From: Anaeramoeba ignava
Taxonomy: Eukaryota; Metamonada; Anaeramoebidae
Assembly (NCBI GenBank): GCA_028826165.1
Contig: JAPDFW010000138.1
Coordinates: 21,001-85,000 of the forward strand
Length of the DNA: 64,000 bases
Reading direction: 5' to 3'
Of this stretch, positions 48,467 to 61,893 are shown piece by piece (position 1 is the first letter of the stretch; each line of letters begins with the position of its first letter). The notes beneath the pieces were generated by a model. The model saw only the letters and a list, made by a program, of their open reading frames with translations, was not told the origin of the DNA and did no database searches. The position numbers and the translations under genes are program-made.

Positions 48467-51400
48467 ATGGCAAATAATCCAATTAATGCAACAAAATTTC
48501 TTGAAAATATACAAAAGGGAAGAAAACCAATACTTCAAATTAATAAAATAAAAAAACCTCAAAGAACTCAATCAATGGGAAAATTTCCTCAAATAAAATC
48601 ACCAAAAAAACCTCAATTACAAAGACAATCATTTGGGAATCCACAAAAAACACCATCTCCAAATCAAAATCCAAATCCAAATAAAAATCAAAATCAAAAA
48701 TTAGAAGAAAAATCAAATGAATCAAAAAATTCCAATTATAATCAATTAACGTCAAATCAAAATGAACAAAATTCAAGTCCGCAAAATTCACGTTTTTCCA
48801 AACCAAAATCCCCACAAAGACCAAGAAATAATCCATTAAAGTTTCCGTCGCAAAATTCTCACACTTCAAAACAAAATGAAAATCCAATTCCTGAATCAAC
48901 ACAAAGAACTGTTAGATCACGAACAATTTTTTCTTCTCAGCCAAGAATAAATTTTCCAAAAGTTTCTCCTCCAAGAACCAATTTCAATAATTCTCAAGAG
49001 ATTAGCACAAACACATCACAAGAATCAAAATCAATTTCGCCAATTAAATTTCCGACCAAAAAATCACCAATTTCTTTTCCAAAAAAAATCAGTCCACAAA
49101 ATCCGAAAGAGAAATCTCCGATAAATGAAACTAAGTCGCCAAATACTAATAATAATGCTCCTAAATTCACAAATACTAAATTCCCTCCAAGAGTAAGAGG
49201 TCGATTTCCTATTCAAAAATCAAATACTGAAAACAGTCTATCACCAACAACACAAAAATTTCCAAAAATTTCTCCATCAAAACAAATTGGAAATGATAAT
49301 AATGTAGTAAAAGAACAACCACAAAAACATCCACCACAAAAATCACAGAGTTATTCACCTTTAACATCTGGAAATTCAAATATTCAAGAAAGAAATATTG
49401 GAAATAATCAAGAAACAATATCAAGAATGAATAAAAATCCAATTACTCAAAAATCTTCTAATATTTCTATTCAAAATAGAAGAAGTCCAAATTTAAATAA
49501 GAATTCAATTAATTCACCAAAAGAAACAAGTTCTAATATTGTAATATTTTATAAATTAAAATTAAAATTAAAATTAAAATTCATTTAAAAATTAAAATAA
49601 ATTTATTAGCAATTTCCTAAAAAACAAGAAAATATTCCTCAAAATGATCCAAAAATTATAAAAAAATCACCTCCAAAAACAATAGAAATTGATACTCAAA
49701 AAAATATTCAAAATTCACAAACAAAATCACCATCTCCAAGAGGAAATATACGTAGACCATCTTTAAAACCAAAAGCTCCATTTAGAAAACCAAGAATGCC
49801 TCAAAGTCCAAGATCATTTTCTCAATCACAATTTGGACTTTCAAAAGAAATATCAAATATAAAAACACCAAATCCATTTGAAAATCAAAACCAAAATCAA
49901 AATCAAAATCAAAATCAAAATCAAAATATTGGAAATGAAGAAATAAAAAAAGAAACAAAAGAAATGGATGAACAAAATCAAAATCAAAATCAAAATTTAA
50001 ATCAAAATCAAAATATAAATATAAATATTGAAAATGAAAATAATCAAAATCAATTCCAAGATGATAAACTATTTCAAAAACTTAAAACTTCAATTTCAAA
50101 AACAGAAGATACAAATTTATTATCAAATCAAAATCAAAATCAAAATCAATTAAAATTAGGAAAAGTATCAACTATTAATAAATTTAATCAAGCAAAAGCA
50201 AAATTAAATGATATTCAAAAGAATTTATTGCATGGATATAAACAAAAACAACAAGAAGATAAAATTGAGGAAGAAAATAATAAAATTGAGGAAGAAAATA
50301 ATAAAATTCAAGAAGAAAATAAAATTCAAGAAAAAAATAAAATTCAAGAAAATAATAAAATTGAGGAAGAAAATAATAAAATTGAGGAAGAAAATAATAA
50401 AATTGAAGAAGAAAATAATAAAATTCAAGAAAATAAAATTCAAGAAGAAAATAATAAAATTGAAGAAGAAAATAATAAAATTCAAGAAAATAAAATTCAA
50501 GAAAATAAAATTCAAGAAAATAAAATTCAAGAAGAAGATAAAAATCAAATTGAAACTCATTTAATCAAAGAATATCGAAAATCTTTTCCAAAAAGAAAAA
50601 ATTTGGAAAAAATTTTTGGAACTTCAGTTACAACTATTCCTTCATTAAATCCAAATATCCACAAAACAGAACCAAAATATCCACTTCAACAAATTATTGT
50701 TTCTGAAGGAACAAATTTAAAACAAAATATTGAAACAAAAAAACGAAAATCAAGTGATATTTACACTCAAAAAGATTATGAAGATGGAATTGATAAAGAA
50801 CTAGAAATTCCAGAACATGAATGGATTTCATTAATTATGAAAAAAAATCCTGATATTTTAATGTTAAGAGAAAAATTACGTCCATTAACAAAAGATCAAA
50901 CGTAATTTCTTTTAAAATATATTATATTATATTATATTTTATTTAAAAACTAAATATTATTTCCAAAAAAAATTTCGAAAATATTTAAATTATTTTTTTT
51001 TCTTAATATTTTTAATTTAGATTTGGAAAACTTTATGAAATTTCTTATACTGAAGCTAATGAATCACTTTCTCGAGCAAATTTACTTCGATTAATTATGC
51101 ATTTCTTATCATTTAAAGGTTTAAAGAAAACTATTGAATCTCTTGAATTCGAAAGTCAAATTCCTTTTGAATTACATTATGAAAAGGAAAATAAATTGAA
51201 AACACTGATTTGTTTCGCTTTAAAATCCGAACAAAATTTATGGAATAAAAAATATATTACTGAATTCAATGAAAATGTTGAAGACAAAGAAATTTTAATT
51301 AGTGAAAATACGATGAATTTCGAGTAAAATTTTAATTTTAATTTTAATTTTAATATTAATTTTAATTTTAATATTAAATTTTAATTTTAATTTTAATTTA

Positions 51401-53420
51401 AATTTTAATTTTAATTTTAATTTTGAATTTTAATTTTATTTTTAATTTTAATCTTAATTTTAATTTTAAATTTTAATTTTAATTTTAATTTCAAATTTTA
51501 ATTTTAATTTTAATTTTAATTTTGATTTTAATTTTAATATTAATTTTAATTTTAATTTTAATTTTAATTTTAATTTAAATTTTAATTTTAATTTTAATTT
51601 AAATTTTAATTTTAATTTTAATTTCAAATTTTAATTTTAATTTTAATTTAAATTTTAATTTTAATTTTAATTTAAATTTTAATTTTAATTTTAATTTTAA
51701 TTTTAATTTTAATTTTAATTTTAATTTATTTAGGGAAGATGAAGAGAATCAAGTTGATATTTCGATATGGGATGAGCCACCAGATTCAGAATCAAATATT
51801 TTATTTACAGAAGATAAAGGTTAATATAGAAAAATATTATTTTAATTCAAATATTTTTAATTTCAATTTTATTTTTAATTTTAATTATTTTTAGGTGAAA
51901 TTAAAGCCGGAACTTTAAATAAATTAATTGAAAAATTAACTCAAAAAGAAAGTCATGATTTAAAATTTATGAAAACATTTTTAATGACTTATCAATCATT
52001 TACAACACCAAGAAAATTACTTGCAAAACTTATTCAAAGGTAAATATATAAAAAAATTATTTATTAAAAAATTATTTATTAAAAAATTATTTATCAAAAA
52101 ATTAAATATCAAAAAATTATTTATTAAAAAATTATTTATAAAAAAATTCTTTATCAAAAAATTAAAGATTTAATATTCCAAAACCACAAGTAATTACAGA
52201 AGAATTTGAACAAGAAAGAACTTGTATTCAATTAAGAGTTATTAATGTTATGAAAACATGGATTGAAAAACATTTTTATGATTTTGATGATACTTTTATA
52301 CATGAATTTGGAAATTTTATTAATGAAAAATTAATGAAACAAAATCATATTAATCTTGCAATTAAATTGAGAAATACTTTATCTAAAAAAGTCTCTAGAA
52401 AAGAAAAGAAAATTCAAATTCAATTTACTGAACCTCCTCCAGAACCAAAAGTTCCTAAAAATATTTTTAGTAGAACATTTACTCTTTTAGATTCTGATGA
52501 AGAAGAATTAGCTCGTCAAATTACTTTGATTGAATTTGAAATTTATTCACAAATTCAAGTAAAATTAAATATTAAAATTATTTATAAAATTATTTATAAA
52601 GTTAAATATAAAATTAATTATAAAATTATATATAAAATTATTTATAAAATTATTTATAAAATTAAATATAAAATTATTTATAAAATTATTTATAAAATTA
52701 AATATAAAATTATTTATTAAATTATTTATAAAATTAATTATAAAATTATAAAATATATAGTCATCAGAATTATTAAGTTTAGCATGGAGCAAACCAAAAC
52801 TTAAACATCGCTCACCAAACGTATTAAAATTAATATATCATTTCAATTTACTCTCAAACTGGATAACTTCCACAATAATATTTAGTGAAAATCAACGGCA
52901 ACGAATCAAAGTTGCATCTAAATTTATAAAATTAGCAGAAAATTTATCAAATTTAAACAATTTCAACGGATTAATGGCAATTATTTCTGGATTGAATGAT
53001 TCCTCAATAACAAGATTAACAAATTTATGGGGAGAAGTGCAAAAAAGATTACTAGATATTTTAACAGAATTAAAAAATAAAATGAGCTCTGATTCTTCTT
53101 ATAGAAAATATCGAGATTTATTAAAACATGTCAATCCACCTTGTATTCCTTTTCTTGGTATTTATTTGACTGATTTAACTTTTATTGAAGAAGGAAATCG
53201 TGATTTAACTGGAAATTTAATTAATTTTTCAAAAAGAAGACTTGTTTGTGAAGTTATTTCAGAATTACAACAATTCCAACAAAAACCTTATAATTTACAA
53301 CCTGTTTATCAAATTTCTGTTTTGTTTCAGAATTTAAATTCTGTTCCTCTTAGAGAATGTTATGAAAAATCCCTTCAAATTCAACCTAGAAATTCTTCTA
53401 AAGTTTCTAATCAAAATTAA
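48467..53420 (+). CDS. RasGEF with long low-complexity N terminus, LisH-like motif and REM domain
   Basis: Exons 48467-49540, 49610-50901, 51021-51323, 51734-51819, 51895-52039, 52168-52558 and 52761-53420 join in frame to about 1,316 aa. Residues 1-780 are Pro/Ser/Asn/Lys-rich, with a run of KIEEENN and KIQE repeats. SRANLLRLIMHFLSFKGLKKTIESLEFE resembles a LisH motif. The REM domain follows (IKAGTLNKLIEKLT...FLMTYQSFTTPRKLLAKLI). The CDC25 domain has LARQITLIEFEIYSQI, ELLSLAWSKP, NWITSTIIF, FNGLMAIISGLNDSSITRL, TW-like LTNLWGEV, PPCIPFLGIYLTDLTFIEEG and NFSKRRLVCEVISELQQFQQ. It activates Ras-type GTPases by nucleotide exchange. The LisH-REM-CDC25 order resembles amoeba RasGEFs. Confidence 0.92.
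51324..51733. repeat. TTTTAA hexamer array, intron of the RasGEF gene
   Basis: A 410-bp intron of TTTTAA words with occasional TTTAAA phase shifts. Confidence 0.9.
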
Positions 53421-54159
53421 AATCAAATTTAAAATCAAAATCAATTTGAAATCAAATTAAAATCAAATTCAAATTTAAAAATTAAAATCAAAATTAAATT
53501 TAAAATTTAAAAATCAAATTCAAATTTAAAAATTCAATTCAAAATGATGTTCCAAATTAAATTCAAATTTAAATTAAATTCAAAATTCAAATTTAAAATC
53601 AAAAATTAAATTCAAATTCAAATTAAAATCAAAAATTCAATTCAAAATGATGTTCCAAATTAAATTCAAATTAAATTCCAAATTAAATTCAAATTCAAAA
53701 TTTCAATTCAAATTATTTGTTATTTTTGCATTTTTTTTTGTTTTTGAAAAATTATTTCGAAAATAAAAAAAAAATTTAAACTAAAATTAAAATTGTTTTC
53801 AATTTTCCTTTTTTTTTCAATTTAAAATTATAAAACAAAAGTCCACATTTTTCTTTTTAAAAACAAGAATAACAAAGAAAAAAAAAGAAAAGAAAAAAAA
53901 ATAAAATTTTTTTTTTGGGTTATCAAATAAAACTCCCCCTTTTAAAAAAAGTAAAAATATAAAAATTAAAATTTAAATTAAAGTTTATATTAAAAAATAA
54001 TCTTTTCGAAAATTGATCTTATTTATTTTTTTTTGTTGTTTTTTTTTTTATTGATCAAAAAAGAAAAAATTTAAAAAATAAAAAATTCATTTTTCTTTTT
54101 CTTTATTTTTTTTTTATTATAAAGAGATTTAATTTTTTAAAAACAAAAAAAACAAAACA
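53421..54159. other. Intergenic AT-rich spacer without gene
   Basis: The first 290 bp are irregular words of AAATTCAAATT/AAAATCAAA type, with two copies of a longer unit around ATTCAATTCAAAATGATGTT (near 53529 and 53637). The remainder is homopolymer-rich A/T with one small C-rich spot (ACTCCCCC, 53932-53939). No ORF or RNA gene recognised. Confidence 0.7.
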
Positions 54160-56852
54160 ATGTCTTTAAAATCATATTTAAATTTTACATTCCAAAATCC
54201 AACTAAAATTATTTTTGGAGCAAAAACAATTCCTCAACTTCGTGAATTAATTCCAGGCAAACCAAAAGTAAGAAAACTCTTCAAATTCGATATTTTTTTT
54301 TTTAAATTTAAATTTAAATTATTTTTTTTTTTTGGGGGAGTTTGAATTTTGTTTTAAATAATAATTAAAAAAATTTTTATTTTTTTCTTGACTAATCAAT
54401 TTTCAAAATTAGATTTTATTAACTTATGGAGGAGGAAGTATTAAAAAGAATGGAGTTTATGATCAAGTTAAAGAAGCTTTAAAAGATTTTAAAGTTTTGG
54501 TAAGTTTTTCCATTTAAATAATTTGATTTAATTTGATTTAATTTGATTTAATTTGATTTAATTTGATTTAATTTGATTTAAATATTTTGATTTAATTTGA
54601 TTTAAATATATTGATTTAAATTGATTTAAATATATTGATTTAAATTGATTTAAATATATTGATTTAAATTGATTTAAATATTTGATTTAAATTGATTTAA
54701 ATATATTGATTTAAATTGATTTAAATATATTGATTTAATTTGATTTAATTAAATTTATATTTGATTTAAATTTGATTTTAAAATTGATTTAAATATATAT
54801 TTGATTTAAATATATTTGATTTAAAAATATTTGATTTAAAAATATTGATTTAAGAATATTGATTTAAATATATTTTGATTTAATTTGATTTAATTTGATT
54901 TAAATATATTTGATTTAAATATATTTGATTTAAATATATTGATTTAATTTGATTTAAATATATTGATTTAAATATATTGATTTAAATATATTATATTTGA
55001 TTTAAATATTTGATTTAATTTGATTTAAATATATTTGATTTAAATATATTGATTTAAATATATTGATTTAATTTGATTTAATTTGATTTAATTATATTGA
55101 TTTAAATATATTTAATTTAATTATATTGATTTATAAAATAGGAATTTAGTGGAATTCCTGCAAATCCAGTTTATGAACATGCAATGGAAGGAGTTAAAAT
55201 TTGTAAAAAAGATAATATTGATTTTCTTCTTGCTGTTGGAGGTGGATCTGTTATTGATGCAACAAAATTTATTTCTATTGCAGCTAAATACAAATATGAA
55301 GATCCTTGGGATATGGTTGCAAAGAAATTTGTAATTAAAACAAATCAATTTATTTTTATATTTATTTTTATTTTTATATTTATTTTTATTTTTTGAATAG
55401 AATCCTGATCCAAAATATCATCCAAAAGAATCAATTCCTCTTGGAACTGTAAATAATTCAAAAAAAAATAAAGTGGAATTCCACTTTTTTAATTTTATTT
55501 ATTTAAATTTGATTTAATTTAATTTTTATTCATTTTTAAAAATAGGTTTTAACTCTTCCTGCAGCTGCAAGTGAAATGGTTTGTTTTCTTTTTTCAAATA
55601 TTATTTTGATTTTAATTTATTAATTTATTAATTTATTAAAAAAAAACACAGAATTGGAGCATAACTTTGTCAAGAGATTCAACAAAACAAAAATATTTCT
55701 TAATTGATCCAATACTTTTCCCAAAATTTTCCATTTTAGGTTTATAAAAAATTTAATAAAAAATTTAATTAAAAATTTAATATCAAATTTAATAAAATTT
55801 AATAAAAAATTTAATTGAAAATTTAATAAAATTTAATAAAATTAGATCCTGAAGCAACTTACAGTCTTCCAAAAAATCAAACAATAAATGGAGCAGTTGA
55901 TTCATTTGTTCACAGTAAATAAAATTGAATTAAAATTGAATTAAAATTGAATTAAAATTGAATTAAAATTGAATTAAAATTGAATTAAAATCAAAATTAT
56001 TTTTTAGCTCTTGAACATTATGCAACAACAAATCGTAATGCAAGAATTCCTGATAGAATTGCTGAAGGAATATTAGATACAATTATTTCTGAAACACCAA
56101 AAGCTCTTGCAAATCCAAGAGATTATGCAGCTAGAGCTAATTTAATGTGGTCTTCTACTATGGCTTTAAATGGATTAATTGCAAAAGGTGTTGAAGAAGA
56201 TTGGTATTTATTTATATTTACATTTACATTTATATTTAAATTTAAATAATTCAAAAATTAATTAAAAAATAATTTAATTGAAAAATAAATTTAGGTCAAC
56301 TCATGCAATCGGTAAATTAAAGGAAATTTTTTTGCTTTTTTTTTTTTTGAACTAACCAAAAATTTATTCCACTTTTTCTTATTTATTAATTTCAAAAAAA
56401 AAAAGGATTTGAAATTACAGCAATGACAGGTAAAATAAAATTAAAATTAAAATTAAAAATAAATTAAAAATAAATTAAAAATAAATCAAATTAAAAAATA
56501 AAAAGGAGCTGATCATGCAAAAACAATAGCAGCTATTTTACCAGGATTGTGGAGATTCAAAAAAGAACAAAAGAAAGAAAAACTTGCAATGATGGCAGAA
56601 AGAGTTTATGGGAAAAAATATGGAACTGATGATGAAAAAGCTTATTATACAATCCAAAAAACAATTGAATTCTTTAATAGTATTGGAATGAGAACAACTT
56701 TATCTTCTGTTGGAATTAGAAGAGAACATTTTGATGAAATTGCAAGAAGAGTTGATTATTGGCATAAATTCTGTGATGTTCCACCTCTTGGAGAACATCA
56801 AGATATTTACGCAGAAGATATTATTAAAATTCTTGAATTATGTGATCCTTAA
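54160..56852 (+). CDS. YqhD-like iron-containing alcohol dehydrogenase, copy A
   Basis: Eleven exons (54160-54267, 54413-54499, 55142-55330, 55401-55448, 55546-55578, 55652-55739, 55846-55914, 56008-56203, 56295-56311, 56406-56429, 56506-56852) join to 401 aa; YqhD is about 387 aa. Motifs: FGAKTIPQLR, LTYGGGSIKKNGVYD, EFSGIPANP, FLLAVGGGSVIDATKF (dinucleotide binding), LTLPAAASEM, and AVDSFVHT and THAIGFEITAMTGADHAKT, with the Asp and three His metal ligands. It reduces aldehydes with NADPH in related proteins. Copy A differs from B and C after the SEM motif (NWSITLSRD where the family has NAGxVLSR). Intron 2 (54500-55141) is a TGATTTAAATATAT array. Confidence 0.93.
54500..55141. repeat. TGATTTAAATATAT array, intron 2 of ADH copy A
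   Basis: 642 bp of TTGATTTAA words with ATATAT spacers, unlike the short matching intron in copies B and C. It was therefore gained by copy A or lost in the B/C lineage. Confidence 0.9.
55470..55487. other. 18-bp perfect palindrome in intron 4 of ADH copy A
   Basis: AAAGTGGAATTCCACTTT, 21 nt after the exon 4 donor. Identical palindromes occur at the same place in copies B (59613-59630) and C (62649-62666). It could fold as a hairpin in the pre-mRNA or be a dimeric protein site. Confidence 0.85.
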
Positions 56853-57014
56853 AAAAGGAAAAAAAGAATTTCCATTCAAAATTTAATCCAAAATTTAATT
56901 TTTCAATTTAATCCAAAATTTCCATTTCTAAAAAAAGTTTTTTTTTGATTTTGTTTTTGGATTTAATAAAAAAATTTCCGTTTCTAAAAAAAGTTTTTTC
57001 TTTTTAACTTTCTA

Positions 57015-58700
57015 TTAATTGTTTTTATTTGAAGGAGGATTTGTAAAAACAATACTTGTATTTTGATTTAATTCTTGAGAATTTTGATCCATTTTTGAAT
57101 TTTCTTGATCATCTAAAGGATCTTCATAAAAATTACCAATTTTTTGAGAAATATCAGCTTGTAATTGAAAAAGAGAATCAGGTCTTTCCAAAACATTATA
57201 TTCTAAACCTTTATCATTATTTCTAAAACGTTGATTTTGATTTTGATTTTGATTTTGATTTTGATTGAATTTAGGGTTTCTTTTTTTTGTTCTTTTTCTT
57301 CTGTTTCTTTTTTTGTTTTGTTTTTTTTTTCTTGCTTTTTTCTCTTCTTCATCATCAGAAAATTCTTGTTCCGAATCATTAATTTCTTCATCAAATTCAT
57401 TAGAAGCATCACAACCTTTTTTTGAGTCGATATCTCTTTCTTTATTCAAGTATTTTGAAAACTCTTGGAAATAATAAATAACATTTCCAACTTGAAAAAG
57501 ATTGAAATCAATATTTGATTCCGAATTAAATCTGACAATATAATAAGGATTATTAACAGGTCCAAATATTTCATCAATTCTTCCAAGAATAACGTGTTCT
57601 TTTGAACAAAGTAGGCTTCCTTCTTTCAATATTTTTTTGTTTGGAATTGATCTTATGATTATTCTTTGTGAAACAAATGAATTGATTTTTCCTATTGGAT
57701 AAATTTCTTTTTCTTTTATATTTTCTGGTATAATAATTGGTTGAATTTTTGGAAGTTCTTTCATCTCGTTTTTGCTTCGTATTTCTTTAATTGATTTTTC
57801 ATTTTCACTTTCGGTTTCTGATGAATCTATACTGTCTCCATTTTCAATTGGATCTGAATCTGAATCTGAATCTGTATCTGAATCTGAATCTTAAAAAATG
57901 AATTTTAATTTTATAAATGAATTTTAATTTTAATTTTAATTTTAATATTAATTTTAATTTTAATTTTTAATTTTAATTTTAATTTTAATTTTATAAATGA
58001 ATTTTAATTTTAATTTTAATTTTAATTTTAATTTTAATTTTAATTTTAATTTTAATTTTAATTTTAATTTATATTTTAATTTTAATTTTAATTTTAATTT
58101 TAATTTTAATTTTGATTTTAATTTTAATTTTGATTTTAATTTTAATTTTCATTTTAATTTTAATTTTAATTTTAATTTTAATTTTAATTTTAATTTTTAA
58201 TTTTTAATTTTTAATTTTAATTTTTATTTTAATTTTGATTTTAATTTTTAATTTTAATTTTTAATTTTGATTTTGATTTTTATTTTAATATTAATTTTAT
58301 AAATGAATTTTAATTTTAATTTTAATTTTGATTTTAATTTTAATTTTCATATTTAAATTATACCTTCATCTTTTTCATTTAAATTTATTTGGTTATTTTT
58401 TGTAATTTCTGTTAAAATATTTTCTAAATTTTCTGGTTTTTCAATTTGAATATTTATTTCTGAATTTGTATTGTTTTGATCTTCTTGTTGTATTTTTAAT
58501 AATTCATTTGATTCAACATTCATTTCTAAATTTAAATTTAAATTTTCTTGTTCTTTTTCTGATAAATTTTCTTTTATTAATTGATTTTGAATTAAATCTT
58601 CTAAATTTTTAAAAATATTATTATTTTCATTATTATTATTTTCATTATTATTATTTTCTTCTTGATTTTCATTATTATTATTTTCTTCTTGATTTTCCAT
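57015..58700 (-). CDS. NAF1: H/ACA snoRNP assembly factor NAF1
   Basis: Exons 58700-58364 and 57889-57015 join in frame to 403 aa. The Gar1/Naf1 beta-barrel reads IGKINSFVSQRIIIRSIPN, LKEGSLLCSKEHVILGRIDE, IFGPVNNPYYIVRFNSES and FQVGNVIYYFQE. The diagnostic KGCDASNEFDEEI then SEQEFSDDEEE follows, then a basic stretch. NAF1 escorts nascent H/ACA RNPs (with dyskerin) before GAR1 replaces it in the nucleolus. The N terminus is an Asn/Glu tract; the acidic DSDSDSD run begins exon 2. The intron (57890-58363) is a TTTTAA array. Its start is 148 bp from that of ADH copy B, so they probably share a promoter region. Confidence 0.92.
57890..58363. repeat. TTTTAA hexamer array, NAF1 intron
   Basis: 474-bp intron of AATTTT/AATTTTG words with four TTTTATAAATGAATTTTAAT interruptions (57909, 57989, 58291 region). 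The same ATAAATGAATT joint is seen in arrays at 26105 and 26255 and, inverted, in other genes' introns (10796, 12017, 20128). Confidence 0.85.
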
Positions 58701-58848
58701 TTAAATTTATTTATAAAAAAATAAAAGAAAAAAAGAAAAAAAATGAAATTTAAATTTTTCTCCTTTTTTTTTTAAACAATAAAAAAATTTTTTTTTAATT
58801 TTTTTTCCAAATCATTTTTTTTCATTTTTTTCCTTTCAAAAAAAAATA

Positions 58849-61567
58849 ATGGAACAAGTTAAATCTTATAATAACTTTACTTTTTATAATCCAACTAAAA
58901 TTATTTTCGGAGCAAAAACAATTCTTCAACTTCGTAATTTAATTCCAAAAGAATCAAAAGTAAAAAAAAAATTATTTTATTAAAAAAAAACTGAATAACT
59001 GAAAATAAAATAAAATAAAATAATAATAATATAAAATAATAATAAAAAGATTTTAATGACTTATGGAGGAGGAAGTATTAAAAAGAATGGAGTTTATGAT
59101 CAAGTCAAAGAAGCTTTAAAAGAACATACAGTTTTAGTAAGAAATTTTTTCTTTTTGGAAAATTTTTTTGACATTTTTTTTGACATTTTTTAATTTAAAT
59201 TTTTAATTTAAATTTTTAATTTATATTTTTAATAAAATAGGAATTTAGTGGAATTTCTCCAAATCCAAAGTATGAACATTCAATGAAAGCTGTTGAAATT
59301 TGTAAAAAAGAAAATATTGATTTTCTTCTTGCTGTTGGAGGTGGTTCAGTTATTGATGCAACAAAATTTATTTCTATTGCAGCTAAATATGAATATGAAG
59401 ATCCTTGGGATTTAATTATAAAGAAATTTGTAATTAAATTATTTCAATTTAATTGAATTTCAATTTAAATTCATTTTCAATTTAAATTCATTTTCAATTA
59501 AATTATTTTCAATTTAAATTTATTTTCAATTTAATTAAATAGAGTGGTGATTCTAAATATGAACCTAAAGCAGCAATTCCTATTGGAACTGTAAAAATAA
59601 TTCAAAATAAATAAAGTGGAATTCCACTTTTTTAATTTTATTTATTTTTTATTCATTTTTAAAAATAGGTTATAACTCTCCCTGCAACTGCAAGTGAAAT
59701 GGTTTGTTTTCTTTTTCAAATATTATTTTTATTTATTTTTATTTTTATTTTTATTTTTATTTTTATTTTTATTTTTATTTTTATTTTTATTTTTATTAGA
59801 ATGCTGGATTTGTTTTATCAAGAGAATCAACAAAACAAAAATATGATAAATTTCATACACTTCTTTTCCCAAAATTTTCCATTTTAGGTTTATTAAAATT
59901 AAAATTAAATTTAAAATTAAATTAAAATTAAAATTTAAAATTAAAATTAAAATTAAAATTAAAAATTAAAATTAAAAAATAGATCCTGAAACAACTTATA
60001 CTCTTCCAAAAAATCAAACAATAAATGGAGCAGTTGATACATTTATTCATAGTAAATAAATTAAATTTTACTTAAAAATAAATTAAATTTTTTTTTCCGA
60101 TTTTTAAAAATTTTTTTCCGATTTTTAAAAATTAAAATTTAAATTAAAAAGTTATTGAACAATATGTTACAACAAATCGTAATACAAGAATTCCTGATAG
60201 AATTTCTGAAGGATTATTAGATACAATTATTTCTGAAACTCCAAAAGTTCTTGAAAATCCAAAAGATTATTCAGCTAGAGCTAATTTAATGTGGTCTTCT
60301 ACTCTTGGTTTAAACTATTTAATTTCAACTGGTGTTGACCAAGATTGGTATTTATTTATATTTATATTTAAATAATTTAAAAATTTAATTAATTAATTTA
60401 TAATTTCTAAATTTTTTAGGGCAATTCATCAAATTGGTAAAAATAAATTTTAATTTAAAATTGAAAATGAAAAATTATTCTCTTATTTCCTAATTTCCTT
60501 TTTAATTTTTAATTTTCTAAAAAAATTTTAAAACTCAGGACATGAAATTACTGCAATGACAGGTAAATTGAAATATCAAAATTAAATATAAATATAAATT
60601 AAATATAAATCAAATTTAAATCAAATATAAATCAAATTTAAATCAAATATAAATCAAATATAAATCAAATATTTAAATCAAATATAAATCAAATATAAAT
60701 CAAATATAAATTAAATATAAATCAAATATAAATCAAATATAAATTAAATATAAATTAAATATAAATTAAAATTTAAATCAAATTTAAATTAAATATAAAT
60801 CAAATATAAATCAAATATAAATCAAATAAAAATTAAATATAAATCAAAACTAAATTAAATATAAATCAAATATAAATCAAATATAAATTAAATATAAATT
60901 AAATATAAATCAAATTTAAATCAAATATAAATTAAATATAAATTAAATATAAATCAAATTTAAATCAAATATAAATTAAATATAAATCAAATATAAATCA
61001 AATATAAATCAAATATAAATCAAATATAAATCAAATATAAATCAAATATAAATCAAATATAAATTAAATATAAATTAAATATAAATCAAATATAAATCAA
61101 ATATAAATCAAATATAAATCAAATATAAATTAAATATAAATCAAATATAAATCAAATATAAATCAAATATAAATCAAATATAAATCAAATATTTAAATCA
61201 ATTTTTTAAAAAATAAAAAGGAGCTGATCATGCAAAAACATTAGCAGCTATTTTACCAGGAATGTGGAAATACAAAAAAGAACAAAAGAAAGAAAAACTT
61301 GCAATGATGGCAGAAAGAGTTTATGGGAAAAAAGAAGGAACTGATGATGAAAAAGCAGATTTTACAATTCAAAAAACAATTGAATTCTTTAATAGTATTG
61401 GAATGAAAACAACTTTATCTTCTGCTGGAATTGGAAAAGAAAACTTTAATGAACTTATTAAGAGAATTGAAGATCGAGAGAATGATTTAAAAGCACCTCC
61501 TCTTGGAGAAAATGCAGATATTTATGCTAAAGATATTATTAAAATTCTTGAATTATGCGATCTTTAA
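58849..61567 (+). CDS. YqhD-like iron-containing alcohol dehydrogenase, copy B
   Basis: Exons 58849-58959, 59050-59136, 59241-59429, 59543-59590, 59669-59701, 59800-59887, 59983-60051, 60152-60347, 60420-60436, 60539-60562 and 61221-61567 have the same lengths as copy A apart from 3 bp in exon 1; about 402 aa. GGGSVIDATKF, TLPATASEMNAGFVLSREST, AVDTFIH, IHQIGHEITAMTGADHAKT and the C-terminal helix set are intact, with all metal ligands present. Introns 1, 4, 5, 7, 8 and 9 are nearly identical to those of copy C, which marks a recent duplication. Intron 10 (60563-61220) is an AAATATAAATC satellite. Confidence 0.94.
59613..59630. other. 18-bp perfect palindrome in intron 4 of ADH copy B
   Basis: AAAGTGGAATTCCACTTT, 22 nt after the donor of exon 4; same element as in copies A and C. 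Confidence 0.85.
60563..61220. repeat. AAATATAAATC 11-bp satellite intron of ADH copy B
   Basis: 658 bp of the 11-bp word AAATATAAATC with T-for-C variants. The matching intron of copy C (from 63745) carries the same word and runs off the window. Confidence 0.93.
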
Positions 61568-61893
61568 AAAAAAAAAACAATTTAAATTTCAATTTCAATT
61601 TCAATTTCAATTTCAATTTCCTTTTCAATTTCAATTTCAATTTCAATTTCAATTTCAATTTAAATTTCAATTTCAATTTCAATTTCAAATTCAAATTCAA
61701 TTTCATTTTCATTTTCAAATTCAATTTCAATTTCAGTTCTTTTTTTCAATTTCAAATTCATTTTCATTTTCAAATTCAATTTCAATTTCAGTTCTTTTTT
61801 TCAATTTCAAATTCAAAGAGAATAAAACAACGAAATCAAAAAACAAAAAACAAAAATGATTTTTTTTCATTTTTTTCCTTTCAAAAAAAAATA

